A DNA stretch of 18,100 nt from Bacteroidales bacterium. GTDB lineage: Bacteria; Bacteroidota; Bacteroidia; Bacteroidales; JAGOPY01. Position numbers and translations under genes: made by a program. Below the pieces are notes generated by a model. The model saw only the letters and a list, made by a program, of their open reading frames with translations, did no database searches and was not told the DNA's origin. Shown piece by piece: positions 1 through 9,336 of this stretch (its first letter is position 1; every line of letters begins with the position of its first letter). The stretch lies in contig DAOWEV010000035.1 of NCBI GenBank assembly GCA_030638325.1, positions 1 to 18,100 on the forward strand, written 5' to 3'.

Positions 1-59
1 ACACACTGGATATAAACCTTAGATAAGCTTTGCGGCATAATCATCAATTTTTAATAAAT

Positions 60-165
60 ATCTTACGGACTTTCAGCCCTTTCGTACATTGGCGTTGTAT
101 ATCTCACAGGGCTACGTTACACTTCGCCCTGAGCTTATACCTTGAATCCTTTCAGGATTATAACA
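60..165. repeat. Hairpin-rich dispersed-type intergenic repeat
   Basis: Three short inverted repeats follow one another. GGACT-TTC-AGCCC at 67-79 has one mismatch. CAGGGC at 107-112 pairs with GCCCTG at 126-131. AATCCT-TTC-AGGATT at 145-159 is perfect. The first and third share the core CTTTCAG with different flanking arms, so the sequence looks built from a repeated hairpin template and not from decayed coding sequence. The rest of 1-221 is AT-rich, and I see no gene in it. The element lies just downstream of the helicase gene ending at 222, but none of its hairpins is followed by a clear T-run on that strand, so I do not call it a terminator. I recall similar CTTTCAG and CAGGGC...GCCCTG modules in other Bacteroidota genomes; that recollection is unverified. 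Confidence 0.5.
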
Positions 166-221
166 AAAATACATTTTTTACCCAGCACATCAAAATAATA
201 ATTAGTCCAAAAAAAAATATT

Positions 222-3200
222 TCAACCCTTGATAGGCATCACTTTAGTATCTGCATCAAGGTAGAGTAAAAACATTCCCACAACAACATATCCCATATCT
301 GACAAGGCTTTTGCATATTTCCGGAGCTGGTCTTTGTGTCCTTCAGCAGGGGCTCCTGTCTTGAAATCAATGATTTTCACCTCTTTTCCCTTAAATAACA
401 ATCGGTCGGGCCTGTATGATGATCCGTCCGGCAGTAATATCTCAGCTTCGTTTTTGATGACCCAGTCACTGCTGAAGAAGGGCGTTATAGCAGGGTCATT
501 CAGGAAGTAAGAAAGCTTCTCCCGTATCGCTGCCACCTCATCTTCAATAATGATGCCTTGTGATGCCAGGTCGGAGATAACATCTTCCAGGTCATCTGTC
601 TTGTGGATCTTTGATAAAATGAAGTGAATGGTATTTCCCCATTGCCTGTTTTTCTCAGGATCTTCCATGTCCCAGTACCCGGGTGCGCTCAGGCTCAATA
701 AAACCCGGTCCCTCCAGGCATTGGAATAATACTCCTTGAGGAGCACCTGTTGGCCTGCCTGCTCCTCACCCTGTTCCTTTATATAACGCAATTTCTCCCC
801 AAAGGTATAGACCAACTGATTCTCTTCCCAGAGGCCCATACCGCTTAGGTAACTGTAAAACAGGGATGGGACATCAGTGATCTTCTCAATCTTCTTTGTT
901 TTTTTTACAGTCAGCAGGTATAATCTTTCTACCGGCCGGGTCATCACAACATATAAAATATTCAGCAGGTCAACCCTCGACTTATGGTCCTCTTCCTCCT
1001 TTAAATCCTTGAATTTCGTCTTCTCCATCCAGTTACCGGCAAGTAGCAAGGCTGAAGGTAACTCAGGCAAATCCTGCACATCCAGATCCACCCACAATTC
1101 ATTCTTAGTCACCCTGAAAGACTGTTTCGCAAAGGGATAGATCACCACCGGGAACTCCAGGCCTTTGGCTTTGTGGATTGTCATGACCCGGACCGCATTG
1201 ACCCCTTCCGGAACAATTACCGACAATGAGCCCTTATGATCCTCCCACCATTCCAAAAACATGTCCGTGTTAATATGCTGCTTCACAAGCTGATCCAAAA
1301 CCGTATCCTGAAAATACATCAGGTAGGGGTCTACAACATCATCCAGCTCAAATACCCTGGTAAGCTCTTCTGTGAGTTCGTAAATATTCAGCTTGTTCAG
1401 GCCTTTGGTCTTAAACCTGGATCTCTCAAGAAGTTTCACGAAAGAAAAGTGAGCAGAATTACTGTCCTTTCCGGTTTTGAAGAGAGACAGCGTCTGATTG
1501 AGGGTGGTATTTGGGATCCTGTTACTGCTGATCAGGAAATTCAGTATGGCAGTCCTCGAAACTTCATCATCATTATTGAGCAGGTAGTACATCCATGAAA
1601 TGATGAAGTTTACTTTCGGGGAGGTGTTCAAAAGCAATGATTCGAAAGAGACAACATCAATATCATGCATGATCAGGTACCTTGCGATCTTGCTGGCGCT
1701 TTTATTATCCCTGCACAGTATGGCTATATCCCGGAGTTGGAATCCATCTTCAGTCAGTTCTGAAATAATGCCGGATATCCGCTGAAAGTTTTCATTTTCA
1801 TAAACATCCTTATCATCCTGTTCAAGAAATTCGAGGGAAATAAATCCACCTTTATCATTTTTATCGTATTTCTGTTCAAGTCCTTTATAGATGCTTTTCA
1901 AGTCGTCAGGAAGGTAATCTGAGATGTATTTAAAGAAACTATTATTAAACTCCACGATGCCTGCCCTGGAACGATAATTTGCATCTAAGTTACGGATTTC
2001 GGCATTGTCTATCAATACTTTTTCCCTTTCCCTTGTAACGGCATCTTTATCCTTTTTGATGACCTGCGGGAGCATTTCAAACTGTTCCACTTCACCGGCC
2101 CGAAACCTGTATATGGCCTGTTTTCCATCACCTACCACCAGGCTGAATGTAGCACCGGAAACAGCATTTTCGACCAGGGGCAACAGGTTATGCCATTGCA
2201 ACACTGAGGTATCCTGGAACTCATCCAGCAGAAAATGTATGTATTTCACGCCGAGGCGCTCGTATATAAAAGGCACCGGCTCTTTTACCAGGGCAGCAAT
2301 CCGTTTGTTGATCTCCGAGATATGTATAAAGTTATATTCCTCGCGGTATTCAACAATAAGCCTGGCAACCTCATTCAGGACTGCCAGCGGATAAAGGTCA
2401 CGGGCAACCAACCTCAGGAGCCAGTATTGTGCTTCCCGCTCATCCCGCAGCTTGTGTATGTCATGGTACGCCTCAGACAGCCTGTCTTTTATGGCGTTTA
2501 TGCTTTCCTTGTCAGCAGTATCTGCCTTACCACCTGTCCATTTGTCATCCTCTATGGTTTTAAGTACGTGCGAATTCGGAGGCAGCTTATCCATATTTCC
2601 ATCAGCGAGGTTCCCGAACCAGGTCATGATCCCGTTCTTCCCCTGGTAGAACATACCGGGTTCCAGGTTATTATCAAGCAGCAATTGATATGCATCTCCT
2701 GCAAGCGACCCGACATCCTTCTCAAAAGCTTTTATAAGTGCGGAAACCTGCTGAAGAATAACCTCAAAATCTTTCAGGGTCAGGTGTTGTATCTTTTCAA
2801 CAAAAGCGCCACTCTCCTCCTTGAAAAGGGTAGATGAAAACTTATGGATATCTTTTTCAATATGCCAGCTTCTCTCTTCTTCTGCTTTGGATTTAACAAA
2901 TTCCATCAATACCCTGGAAAGGTCCTCATCCTGCCCTACCCTGCTGATGAGCATATCCACGATCTGCGTCAGCATATTTTCCTTATCCAGTTCAACCTCA
3001 AAGTTCACAGGCAGATCCATGTCCCTGGCAAAAGTCCTGAACACCTTGTAAAAAAAGCTGTCAATGGTGCCAATGGCAAAATCAGAATAATTGTGCATGA
3101 TCAACTTCAGCACTTTGGTTGCGTTGATCCGGATAGCATCCTTGTTCATTCCCGTAGCTTCTTCAAGCTGTGGCAACAGGGCCTTCACAACAGCGGACCC

Positions 3201-3413
3201 GGCATGCTGCTCCGGTTCTGCCAGGATCTTCAGATAGCTGATCACCCTTTCTTTCATTTCGGCAGCCGCTTTAATGGTAAAGGTAATGGCAAGTATGTGC
3301 CTGAAACTCCCGGGGTCTTTCAAAACAATACTCAGGTACTCCCTGACAAGCGTAAAGGTCTTTCCGGAACCGGCTGAGGATTTATATATTACAAAGTTTT
3401 TTGGTGATTGCAT
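222..3413 (-). CDS. AddA-like UvrD-family DNA helicase with RecB-type nuclease domain
   Basis: A protein of 1,063 residues that probably acts in the cytoplasm as the helicase-nuclease subunit of an AddAB/RexAB-type enzyme, processing double-strand DNA ends for recombination. All superfamily 1 motifs are visible: Walker A SAGSGKT (13-19), TFT-KAA motif Ia (44-50), Walker B DEFQDTS (397-403), VGDGKQAIYRFRAG (427-440), NYRSR (479-483), TIHKAKGLEFP (745-755) and a VVMTRP motif VI (822-827). The C-terminus carries an intact PD-(D/E)XK nuclease signature: GNTIH (H930), E989/E991, RPDR (D1003), DFKTG (D1016, K1018) and QLRKY (1029-1033). The ATG start places Walker A close to the N-terminus, as in the family. 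No AddB-like partner lies beside it; the next gene upstream is an unrelated secreted protein, so addB would have to be left of the window or elsewhere. No clear Bacteroidota promoter box precedes it. The function is a firm family assignment; the addA name is not certain. Confidence 0.93.
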   Translation of the reverse strand: MQSPKNFVIYKSSAGSGKTFTLVREYLSIVLKDPGSFRHILAITFTIKAAAEMKERVISYLKILAEPEQHAGSAVVKALLPQLEEATGMNKDAIRINATKVLKLIMHNYSDFAIGTIDSFFYKVFRTFARDMDLPVNFEVELDKENMLTQIVDMLISRVGQDEDLSRVLMEFVKSKAEEERSWHIEKDIHKFSSTLFKEESGAFVEKIQHLTLKDFEVILQQVSALIKAFEKDVGSLAGDAYQLLLDNNLEPGMFYQGKNGIMTWFGNLADGNMDKLPPNSHVLKTIEDDKWTGGKADTADKESINAIKDRLSEAYHDIHKLRDEREAQYWLLRLVARDLYPLAVLNEVARLIVEYREEYNFIHISEINKRIAALVKEPVPFIYERLGVKYIHFLLDEFQDTSVLQWHNLLPLVENAVSGATFSLVVGDGKQAIYRFRAGEVEQFEMLPQVIKKDKDAVTREREKVLIDNAEIRNLDANYRSRAGIVEFNNSFFKYISDYLPDDLKSIYKGLEQKYDKNDKGGFISLEFLEQDDKDVYENENFQRISGIISELTEDGFQLRDIAILCRDNKSASKIARYLIMHDIDVVSFESLLLNTSPKVNFIISWMYYLLNNDDEVSRTAILNFLISSNRIPNTTLNQTLSLFKTGKDSNSAHFSFVKLLERSRFKTKGLNKLNIYELTEELTRVFELDDVVDPYLMYFQDTVLDQLVKQHINTDMFLEWWEDHKGSLSVIVPEGVNAVRVMTIHKAKGLEFPVVIYPFAKQSFRVTKNELWVDLDVQDLPELPSALLLAGNWMEKTKFKDLKEEEDHKSRVDLLNILYVVMTRPVERLYLLTVKKTKKIEKITDVPSLFYSYLSGMGLWEENQLVYTFGEKLRYIKEQGEEQAGQQVLLKEYYSNAWRDRVLLSLSAPGYWDMEDPEKNRQWGNTIHFILSKIHKTDDLEDVISDLASQGIIIEDEVAAIREKLSYFLNDPAITPFFSSDWVIKNEAEILLPDGSSYRPDRLLFKGKEVKIIDFKTGAPAEGHKDQLRKYAKALSDMGYVVVGMFLLYLDADTKVMPIKG

Positions 3414-3460
3414 TTTATGTTAGTAACCTAATTTTGATATTCGTGTTTTTATTAGCAAAA

Positions 3461-3608
3461 ATTCTAAATTCGAAACCCTAAACTCTAAACAATATCTAAT
3501 GATCAAAATATTAATAACAAAAACAGTTTAAAGCGTTATTCCATTGGAGCATTTGAGTTTAATATTTTGAAATTGTTTCGGATTTAGAAATTAGGATTTC
3601 GGGTTTAA
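3461..3608. repeat. Long imperfect AT-rich hairpin element (copy 1)
   Basis: This fills most of the gap between the helicase and the secreted protein. The left arm (3461-3493, words such as AAACCCTAAACTCTAAACAAT) is an approximate reverse complement of the right arm (3571-3608, ATTGTTTCGGATTTAGAAAT and onward). Inside lies a perfect 9-bp pair, CAAAATATT at 3504-3512 with AATATTTTG at 3561-3569. The right end resembles the right ends of the elements at 11841-11876 and 17250-17285. No open reading frame is plausible here. Function is unknown. Confidence 0.6.
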
Positions 3609-3644
3609 ATAGAGTATTACAGAGCATCGTGTGGTTCAACCGGG

Positions 3645-4739
3645 TCATCTGATTATAATGCGCCTGACCGAAGGCAGGTCGTTAATGGAGAGTTTGATCA
3701 GGTAAACCCCGACAGGAGGTGAGAAATCGCTTAAGTTGATGCGTTTTCTGAAGACCCCTTTCCCCTGGCTTTGCCGAAGAGGGGGCATAACCATCTGGCC
3801 GGTAAGTGTATACATTGATATTTCAACACGTGAAGGCCCTGTAAGCTCGTAATCCACCACGAGGTAATCGTGGCATGGGTTCGGAAAGACATGAAACCGC
3901 TTGTCTGAGGTTTCACTCTCATCAACGCCAAAAAAATTATTTCTCACAGAGTCTATATATGTTGCAAAAACGAGGATTCCTTCCGCGGTGACCTGCAGGA
4001 GAGGTATCCCGTAATCATTGCCTATCCATTTATACTCAGTGTACTCGGTTTCGAGATGAAATCCAATCCCAAGCGAATCGGCCCAAATACTATCATATCT
4101 TTCAATCTCCGTCTTTACACGCAGTACTTCAAATGTTCCGAATGGAGTGATCAGGGTGCCCCAGCCATCTACCTCGTTATGCCTGTCTTTCGTGCTGAAA
4201 TATGTACCCATCGATGGGACATCCATATTCACGGAAGAAAAAGATGAATCTTCATTTTCATAGATCATTGGAAAACGGTAAACGATGTCAATGTCATCAT
4301 ACTTGACAGGCAGTGTTAATTCGTTGATACCAACGCCAAACCCCACTTCACTGTAATCATCATCGGATGCTTTATAAAACAGATACGGGTCAGTGACCTG
4401 AAAGCCCGGGATAGGATCAAACCCGGATTGTTTTGCTGCCACTGTGGCTTTATAATCCGGAAATAAGAACTGGTTGTTGAAATACCACTGGTATAATAAC
4501 GGGGTTTCAGTAACAGCAACAAAAGTATCAACCGTCTGTGACATCACAGTCAATGCAGAAAAATCCCAAACATGATCGGGCCCGGTTGCCTCATAATCCA
4601 GTCCTTCCAGGAAAAGGGTTGAGCTGGTCCGGATGGTATCGCCCGGAACAGGCATATCGTCTTTGGTGATGTTGATCTGTGCGACAGAGAAGTCTGCTAA
4701 CAATAGGATCAGGAAGAGAGTAAATAGTTTTTTTATCAT
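3645..4739 (-). CDS. Secreted protein with T9SS type A sorting domain
   Basis: A 364-residue protein predicted to cross the inner membrane by Sec and the outer membrane by the type IX secretion system. The N-terminus is a classic signal peptide: MIKK, then a hydrophobic stretch, with likely cleavage after SVA at residue 20. The last 83 residues (282-364) form a Por-type sorting domain: FPNPCHDYL near its start, SMYTLTGQ in the middle, then VGVYLIKL and the basic end RRIIIR. This domain normally directs export and is cleaved, often with attachment to A-LPS. The middle (about 21-280) is a beta-rich region with many aromatic and acidic residues that I do not recognise. I chose the ATG at 4739 and not an in-frame ATG at 4994, because the longer form would overlap tamB, read through a palindrome and bury the signal peptide. 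A TACCTTTG promoter box sits 18 bases upstream of this start, which supports it. The specific function is unknown. Confidence 0.88.
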   Translation of the reverse strand: MIKKLFTLFLILLLADFSVAQINITKDDMPVPGDTIRTSSTLFLEGLDYEATGPDHVWDFSALTVMSQTVDTFVAVTETPLLYQWYFNNQFLFPDYKATVAAKQSGFDPIPGFQVTDPYLFYKASDDDYSEVGFGVGINELTLPVKYDDIDIVYRFPMIYENEDSSFSSVNMDVPSMGTYFSTKDRHNEVDGWGTLITPFGTFEVLRVKTEIERYDSIWADSLGIGFHLETEYTEYKWIGNDYGIPLLQVTAEGILVFATYIDSVRNNFFGVDESETSDKRFHVFPNPCHDYLVVDYELTGPSRVEISMYTLTGQMVMPPLRQSQGKGVFRKRINLSDFSPPVGVYLIKLSINDLPSVRRIIIR

Positions 4740-4756
4740 AATTGGAATGTTTAGTG

Positions 4757-4764
4757 CAAAGGTA
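4757..4764 (-). promoter_or_regulatory. Bacteroidota-type -7 promoter box for the T9SS cargo gene
   Basis: Read on the minus strand the bases are TACCTTTG, an exact match to the Bacteroidota primary sigma consensus TAnnTTTG. It lies in the 70-bp gap between tamB and the secreted-protein gene, 18 bases before the start codon, which implies a very short leader. I found no TTTG -33 box at the usual 19-21 base spacing; the nearest TTTG is about 29 bases upstream. The call rests on the -7 box and its position. Confidence 0.55.
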
Positions 4765-4809
4765 ATTGTTTCTGATTTATTGTTGTTGGTTAGCAAAGCT
4801 TGCTCGCCA

Positions 4810-7800
4810 TCAATGTTCAACCGACGGGTTAACCCGTCGGTTTTGCTGCTTTCTGATTGCATCCTTCTCTCCTGCCTTCTCCTCTTTCTTTTTCCTCTTC
4901 TTTTCTTTCTTTCCATTGAACAGATCTGAGAATTTATTGAATTCTTTGCGCCAGAAGAGTCCCACGCCCTGGGTATAAGGAGCAGTTTCTTCAAGGGTAT
5001 TCAGGTTGTTCGACCGGTTGAAAGCCTTCACCCGGATCCTCCCGTCAGGAGTCAGTTTATATTCGATATTGACATCCCCGACAATGTTACTGGAATTTTG
5101 TGACCCATCAGTCGGCACTTCAAAAGCGCCGTCTATTACCAGCCGGTTGCTGAAGAGCTGTGTCGACAAAGCCACTTCCAACTGCTCGGTAGTAATATCA
5201 TCACCTGCCATATAATTGACCCCGATATCAAAGTCATTGCTGATCTTTGACAACCAGTTGCTGAGTTGGTTGGCAAGAATGGAGTAGGAACTCACATTTA
5301 ATGGAGTCGTATTGCCGGTATAACTGAAGCTGTTCAGCACCAATAGTGATATTGCCTGCTGGTTCATGAGTGCTGCATCGGTTGTGTCTAACACGGCCAG
5401 GACATTTTGTTTGATGACATTATCAAGGTTCGGAAAATCAATACTAAACCGCAAATTGGGATTGAACAAGTCCTCGGTCAATATAATATAACAGTTTACC
5501 GTAACGCGCTGGCCTTCACTCCCTGCCGGTAAATTCATCCCCAATCCATCCAAGGTTGTTTTGAGCCTGTACATGGCTCTTATATTAACATCTGCCTGAT
5601 AGGGATCGCCTTCCCAGGCTATGCTGCTGCCCCGGATGATTTGAAACCGCTTGCTCAGGAGTTGTTCCAGGGTAAAATGAAACATACCTCTCTCCAGGAC
5701 ATATTTACCCTCAATGGTAAAATGGCCCCTGGGGTCTACGCCCAGCTTAATCTTACCGGAGCCATTGGCTTTGATATAACCCATATTGCCGGGAAGAAAG
5801 ATCTGAATGTCAGCATCGGGTGTGACATCAAGGTTGAATTTCAGGGTCAGTCCTTTAACATTTACCAGGTACTCTTCAGATATAGTGGTGTCTTCTAAAG
5901 TATTTAAAAATATCACAAAATCACTTTGAGAGACATCTATGCTTGTTCTGAGAGGTATCGTGATATCGGTTCCTTCTTCAGAACGGGTATTTATTTCAAG
6001 GGTGATATCATTTACCGGACCATAGATCTTCACTTCGCCTGACGCAAAGGCTTGTCCGTAGACCACATCATTCTGATACCTGTTCAGGTCCATCCCCAGC
6101 AAATGATCCGGGAGAATGGAAATATCAAGCGCGATATCCCGGAAATGATCGTGTAATATTTTTCCTGTAGCGATGGCTTTATTTCCCAATGTATCATAGA
6201 TGGCCAGGTTCTCAAAGCGGATCTCATTGTCGCTGAACACTACTTCATGTGCCATAGAATATTTGACATTCACATAGCTTACTTTAAACTCGGTTCGCAT
6301 GACCCTGACACTGCCCAGCAATTCAGGATATTTAAGACTCCCCCCCAATTTCAGATTGCCACTCGCAAAGCCGTTGATATCTGCAAAGACCACCTCTACA
6401 AAAGGCTCAAATGCATGCAGGCCGAGGTTGTTGATCGTGATATCAAAATCCATATTCTGGAAGCTGTCATATGGATCATAATATCCATATATCTTGAGTG
6501 TCCTGCTGGTATCCACATTTCCAGCATGGTATATCTCCGCATCCACAACAAGGGCACTGTCGTGAACGCTCCACCCGCTCTTCAGAAACGCTTCTCCAAG
6601 CGAATCCCCATTAAAAACCAGGTCATGTACATTAAGATCGGAAATAATCGATGGATTGGAATAATAATTTGAGAGCCCAAAACTCCCGTTGATAATACCC
6701 TCCATATCCAGTTTGGAATTGTTGATGAGCGGATCGAAATTATTGATACGCCAGTCATCAAAACGCATAGTAAGCTCATCATCAGGATTTTCCGAAACAA
6801 CCCCCTGAACATACATGCCCTGATCCTCTCCGAGAAAATCGAATTCCCGGATTGACAGAGAGCTTGAATCAATCACAAAATAATTATTCCTGTTAATGGT
6901 CCATTTTTCACCATTGACAGATGCATCTGCACGGGTGATCTTCCCTTCCACACGACCTGGCCCGGAGAATAAAATATAACCCTCAACATTACTCTTGTTC
7001 ATATCTTCTTCTGCCATATCATCCCAAATCACTTCCCAGGCAAGGCTGTCTCCGATCAATGCCATATTCATGTTGAAATTATCGAGCCCTAACTTTTGGG
7101 ATTGGTCTTCATCACTCCTGGGCGCCTGTTTTCTGAAAACAATTTCACTGAATGAATTTTGTAATACTATTTCACTGTTTTCCGCCCTGACATCAAGGTC
7201 CCAGTCGAGGAACCTCACTCCCGCATATTTGATCTCATCAGAAGTGCCATAGATATCAATATAATTGTTACTTATATTCACTGATCCGTGGATGACAGTA
7301 TTGGGGGCCAGGCGCAGTGACGGATAAAACAACTTCGAAAGGCTTGCCGTATTTTTAAAGCTCAGGTAATAATCCAGGTATCTTTTCTGTTGTGCCCTGG
7401 CAGTATCCGGCCCTTTTCTTTGGATATAGCGGATAATAACGTCCTCAACCATTTGATAGGTATTGGTAAGTTCAAAATCACCGGTAAGGCTGATATCCAG
7501 GAAGTCTGAAACCAACATCAGTGAATCCTGAAGCAGTGGGTCCAGGAAGGCATCCAGGGTAAGCCTGTCCATTGAGTAATTCTCACCATCTTCATGATAC
7601 CTGGTGTCTTCCAGCAGCACAGTACCCTGCAGATCATTTAAACCTGAAGCTTCCAGTTTCACCCTCACGCTTGTGGTCAGTTCCATATCTTTTGCCCGGT
7701 TCGATAAATTCATTTCATAAAGACGCGCTTTTTCCACCGTAGCAACGAAGTCATATACCGGCTTATCAGGTTCGAAATCTATTTTCCCATCAAAATCCAG

Positions 7801-9336
7801 GTTTATGAGACGATCATCCACAACCACCCTGCCATCAAACTTATAACCGGTCAACTGCCCCCCAACAATGATCTTATCATACACTGCCCCATTCACCTGA
7901 AGGGAATCTATCCATCCGGCCAGGTTCATTTCTACTGTTTCAGTAGTCAGCCCTTTGCCTTCCACCTCTGTTTCCAGTGTTAGCAGGCCCAGCTCCTCAA
8001 CATTCAGAAATGTGCCTATATCAAAATCCATGGTTTCAAGAGAGCCCCTGTACCTGACTGCATTCAGGCTCGTATCGGAGAATACCTTGATATCTGTTGA
8101 AACTACTCCGAGGTCCGTATAAAATGACGCGTTGGAGGTGAAATCATTATAATAGCCAGTAAATTCCCCCACGATCTTAAAGTCTCCGAGGGATATAAAT
8201 TCCTGTGGCATTATCAGATGGATCCCGGGTATCGGCAAAGCAAACGATTCGACATCATGCTTATTGGAATAGAAGTAATTAATTTTCAGATCCGACAGGG
8301 TTTTTTCAATCTCAGGTAAACCTTTTATGCTGATATCCCCATAGAATTTGGTTGCCTTTCCAAAAGAGAACTTGAACTCTTTCGCAGTAAAATCAGACAC
8401 TACTCCATCGAAAACGCCACTTACTTTCAGGTTATTTTTCATGACTATCAAGGCTTCTGCAAAATACCCTATATCTCTCATATTCACATGAGAAGAATGA
8501 ATATCCGAAGTGATCCGCACCTTGTTGATAAAATCCAGGAAGGCAGGGTATTCATCATAATGAAATGCGAGATCCATGCTTAAATTAGAATGGTTTGTGC
8601 GTGCTCTCAAATCATTAACGTGGAACCCGCTTGAGCTGACCATACAATCACCGTGGAATTCTTTTAATATCAACCCGCTTTTCTCGTTGCAGGAAAGATT
8701 CCGTATCAGGCCTCTGATAGTATCACCCATGAGAGAAGCGCTGCTGATAGAAAGGTTTATATTCTGCACCTGCATATCATGGTAATCCATTGACATCTTT
8801 TGTGTTGCGCGATCTTCATTCAATAAATGAAAAGCACACCCATGCAGCTCCAGGTCATCGCAATAAATGGTCCACGCCGTTTGTGGCAAACTGTCACGTA
8901 CTTTATCTGTCCCGGCGAAATAATCTATGATGAATACCAGGTTCAGTTTATCTTCTCCCCCGTATTTTATAAGATTAAATTGTGTACTGTCAAGATAGAG
9001 GTAGTTGAGATGTATTACCTCATCCCGGAAGCTACGCACATCAATGCCTGCCCCGATCTCCTTTGCCAGGATAAGGGTGTCTCCATGTAAATCTTTAACG
9101 AGGAGGTCCTCAATGGAAGCAGATAAAATACCGGAAATCCTGATCTTGTTGATCTGAACTTGTGTGTGTAACTCCTCAGAAAGGTAACTGGCGGTCAATC
9201 TTCCCAAAAATGTCTGTACCGTATATAACCTGGTCAATATGAAGAGAGCGAAAAGGAGCGCCAGGATCACCACTATAGTATAGCCGGTTATCCTAGTTAT
9301 TTTTTTAATAATTTTGCGTTTTCCTTTATCCGTCAT
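4810..9336 (-). CDS. tamB: TamB-like translocation/assembly module protein (DUF490 family)
   Basis: A 1,508-residue envelope protein. TamB-family proteins span the periplasm from an inner-membrane anchor and, with an Omp85 partner, support outer-membrane protein assembly or lipid transport. The N-terminus is basic (MTDKGKRKIIKK) followed by one membrane helix at about residues 19-36. A long region of repeated beta-strand character follows, as expected for the hydrophobic-groove fold, and the family-defining TamB domain fills the last 400 or so residues (for example NLDNVIKQNVLAVLDTTDAA, then strands ending near GVGLFWRKEFN). The length is normal for Bacteroidota members. The extreme C-terminus is unusual: a lysine/glutamate-rich stretch, then NRRVNPSVEH, of which NRRVNPSV is encoded by a 24-bp perfect palindrome. 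An ATG two codons earlier (9342) is also possible. The start codon overlaps that of divergent tsaD. The Omp85 partner is not in the window. Confidence 0.92.
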   Translation of the reverse strand: MTDKGKRKIIKKITRITGYTIVVILALLFALFILTRLYTVQTFLGRLTASYLSEELHTQVQINKIRISGILSASIEDLLVKDLHGDTLILAKEIGAGIDVRSFRDEVIHLNYLYLDSTQFNLIKYGGEDKLNLVFIIDYFAGTDKVRDSLPQTAWTIYCDDLELHGCAFHLLNEDRATQKMSMDYHDMQVQNINLSISSASLMGDTIRGLIRNLSCNEKSGLILKEFHGDCMVSSSGFHVNDLRARTNHSNLSMDLAFHYDEYPAFLDFINKVRITSDIHSSHVNMRDIGYFAEALIVMKNNLKVSGVFDGVVSDFTAKEFKFSFGKATKFYGDISIKGLPEIEKTLSDLKINYFYSNKHDVESFALPIPGIHLIMPQEFISLGDFKIVGEFTGYYNDFTSNASFYTDLGVVSTDIKVFSDTSLNAVRYRGSLETMDFDIGTFLNVEELGLLTLETEVEGKGLTTETVEMNLAGWIDSLQVNGAVYDKIIVGGQLTGYKFDGRVVVDDRLINLDFDGKIDFEPDKPVYDFVATVEKARLYEMNLSNRAKDMELTTSVRVKLEASGLNDLQGTVLLEDTRYHEDGENYSMDRLTLDAFLDPLLQDSLMLVSDFLDISLTGDFELTNTYQMVEDVIIRYIQRKGPDTARAQQKRYLDYYLSFKNTASLSKLFYPSLRLAPNTVIHGSVNISNNYIDIYGTSDEIKYAGVRFLDWDLDVRAENSEIVLQNSFSEIVFRKQAPRSDEDQSQKLGLDNFNMNMALIGDSLAWEVIWDDMAEEDMNKSNVEGYILFSGPGRVEGKITRADASVNGEKWTINRNNYFVIDSSSLSIREFDFLGEDQGMYVQGVVSENPDDELTMRFDDWRINNFDPLINNSKLDMEGIINGSFGLSNYYSNPSIISDLNVHDLVFNGDSLGEAFLKSGWSVHDSALVVDAEIYHAGNVDTSRTLKIYGYYDPYDSFQNMDFDITINNLGLHAFEPFVEVVFADINGFASGNLKLGGSLKYPELLGSVRVMRTEFKVSYVNVKYSMAHEVVFSDNEIRFENLAIYDTLGNKAIATGKILHDHFRDIALDISILPDHLLGMDLNRYQNDVVYGQAFASGEVKIYGPVNDITLEINTRSEEGTDITIPLRTSIDVSQSDFVIFLNTLEDTTISEEYLVNVKGLTLKFNLDVTPDADIQIFLPGNMGYIKANGSGKIKLGVDPRGHFTIEGKYVLERGMFHFTLEQLLSKRFQIIRGSSIAWEGDPYQADVNIRAMYRLKTTLDGLGMNLPAGSEGQRVTVNCYIILTEDLFNPNLRFSIDFPNLDNVIKQNVLAVLDTTDAALMNQQAISLLVLNSFSYTGNTTPLNVSSYSILANQLSNWLSKISNDFDIGVNYMAGDDITTEQLEVALSTQLFSNRLVIDGAFEVPTDGSQNSSNIVGDVNIEYKLTPDGRIRVKAFNRSNNLNTLEETAPYTQGVGLFWRKEFNKFSDLFNGKKEKKRKKKEEKAGEKDAIRKQQNRRVNPSVEH
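4819..4842. repeat. 24-bp perfect palindrome inside the tamB 3' end
   Basis: The left half AACCGACGGGTT is followed by its exact reverse complement, with the centre at GGGTTAACCC. It could fold as a 10-bp stem with a TTAA loop on either strand. It is translated in frame as the last residues of the TamB-like protein. On the minus strand no T-run follows it, so it is not a standard intrinsic terminator. A weaker inverted repeat around AAGCTT (4793-4805) lies next to it. It resembles a REP-type palindromic unit. Confidence 0.7.
9309..9316 (+). promoter_or_regulatory. Candidate -7 promoter box for tsaD inside tamB
   Basis: TAATTTTG matches the Bacteroidota TAnnTTTG consensus and ends 18 bases before the tsaD start codon. 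It lies within the first codons of the opposite-strand tamB gene. No TTTG -33 element is visible at the expected distance, so support is partial. The spacing to the start codon is the same as that of the TACCTTTG box before the secreted-protein gene. Confidence 0.45.

Noticed and set aside
30..269. Plus-strand open frame of 79 codons at the left edge
   Set aside because: It runs through hairpin repeats and into the 3' end of the opposite-strand helicase gene; no coding signal is evident.
2235..2837. Plus-strand open frame of 200 codons
   Set aside because: It is antisense to the conserved AddA-like helicase and is best explained as a shadow frame.
4819..4842. Intrinsic terminator for tamB
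   Set aside because: The stem is perfect but no T-run follows on the minus strand, and it lies inside the coding sequence.
3645..4994. Longer 449-residue form of the T9SS cargo protein starting at 4994
   Set aside because: It would overlap tamB by 185 bases, translate the palindrome and bury a perfect signal peptide; a promoter box lies between that start and the ATG at 4739.
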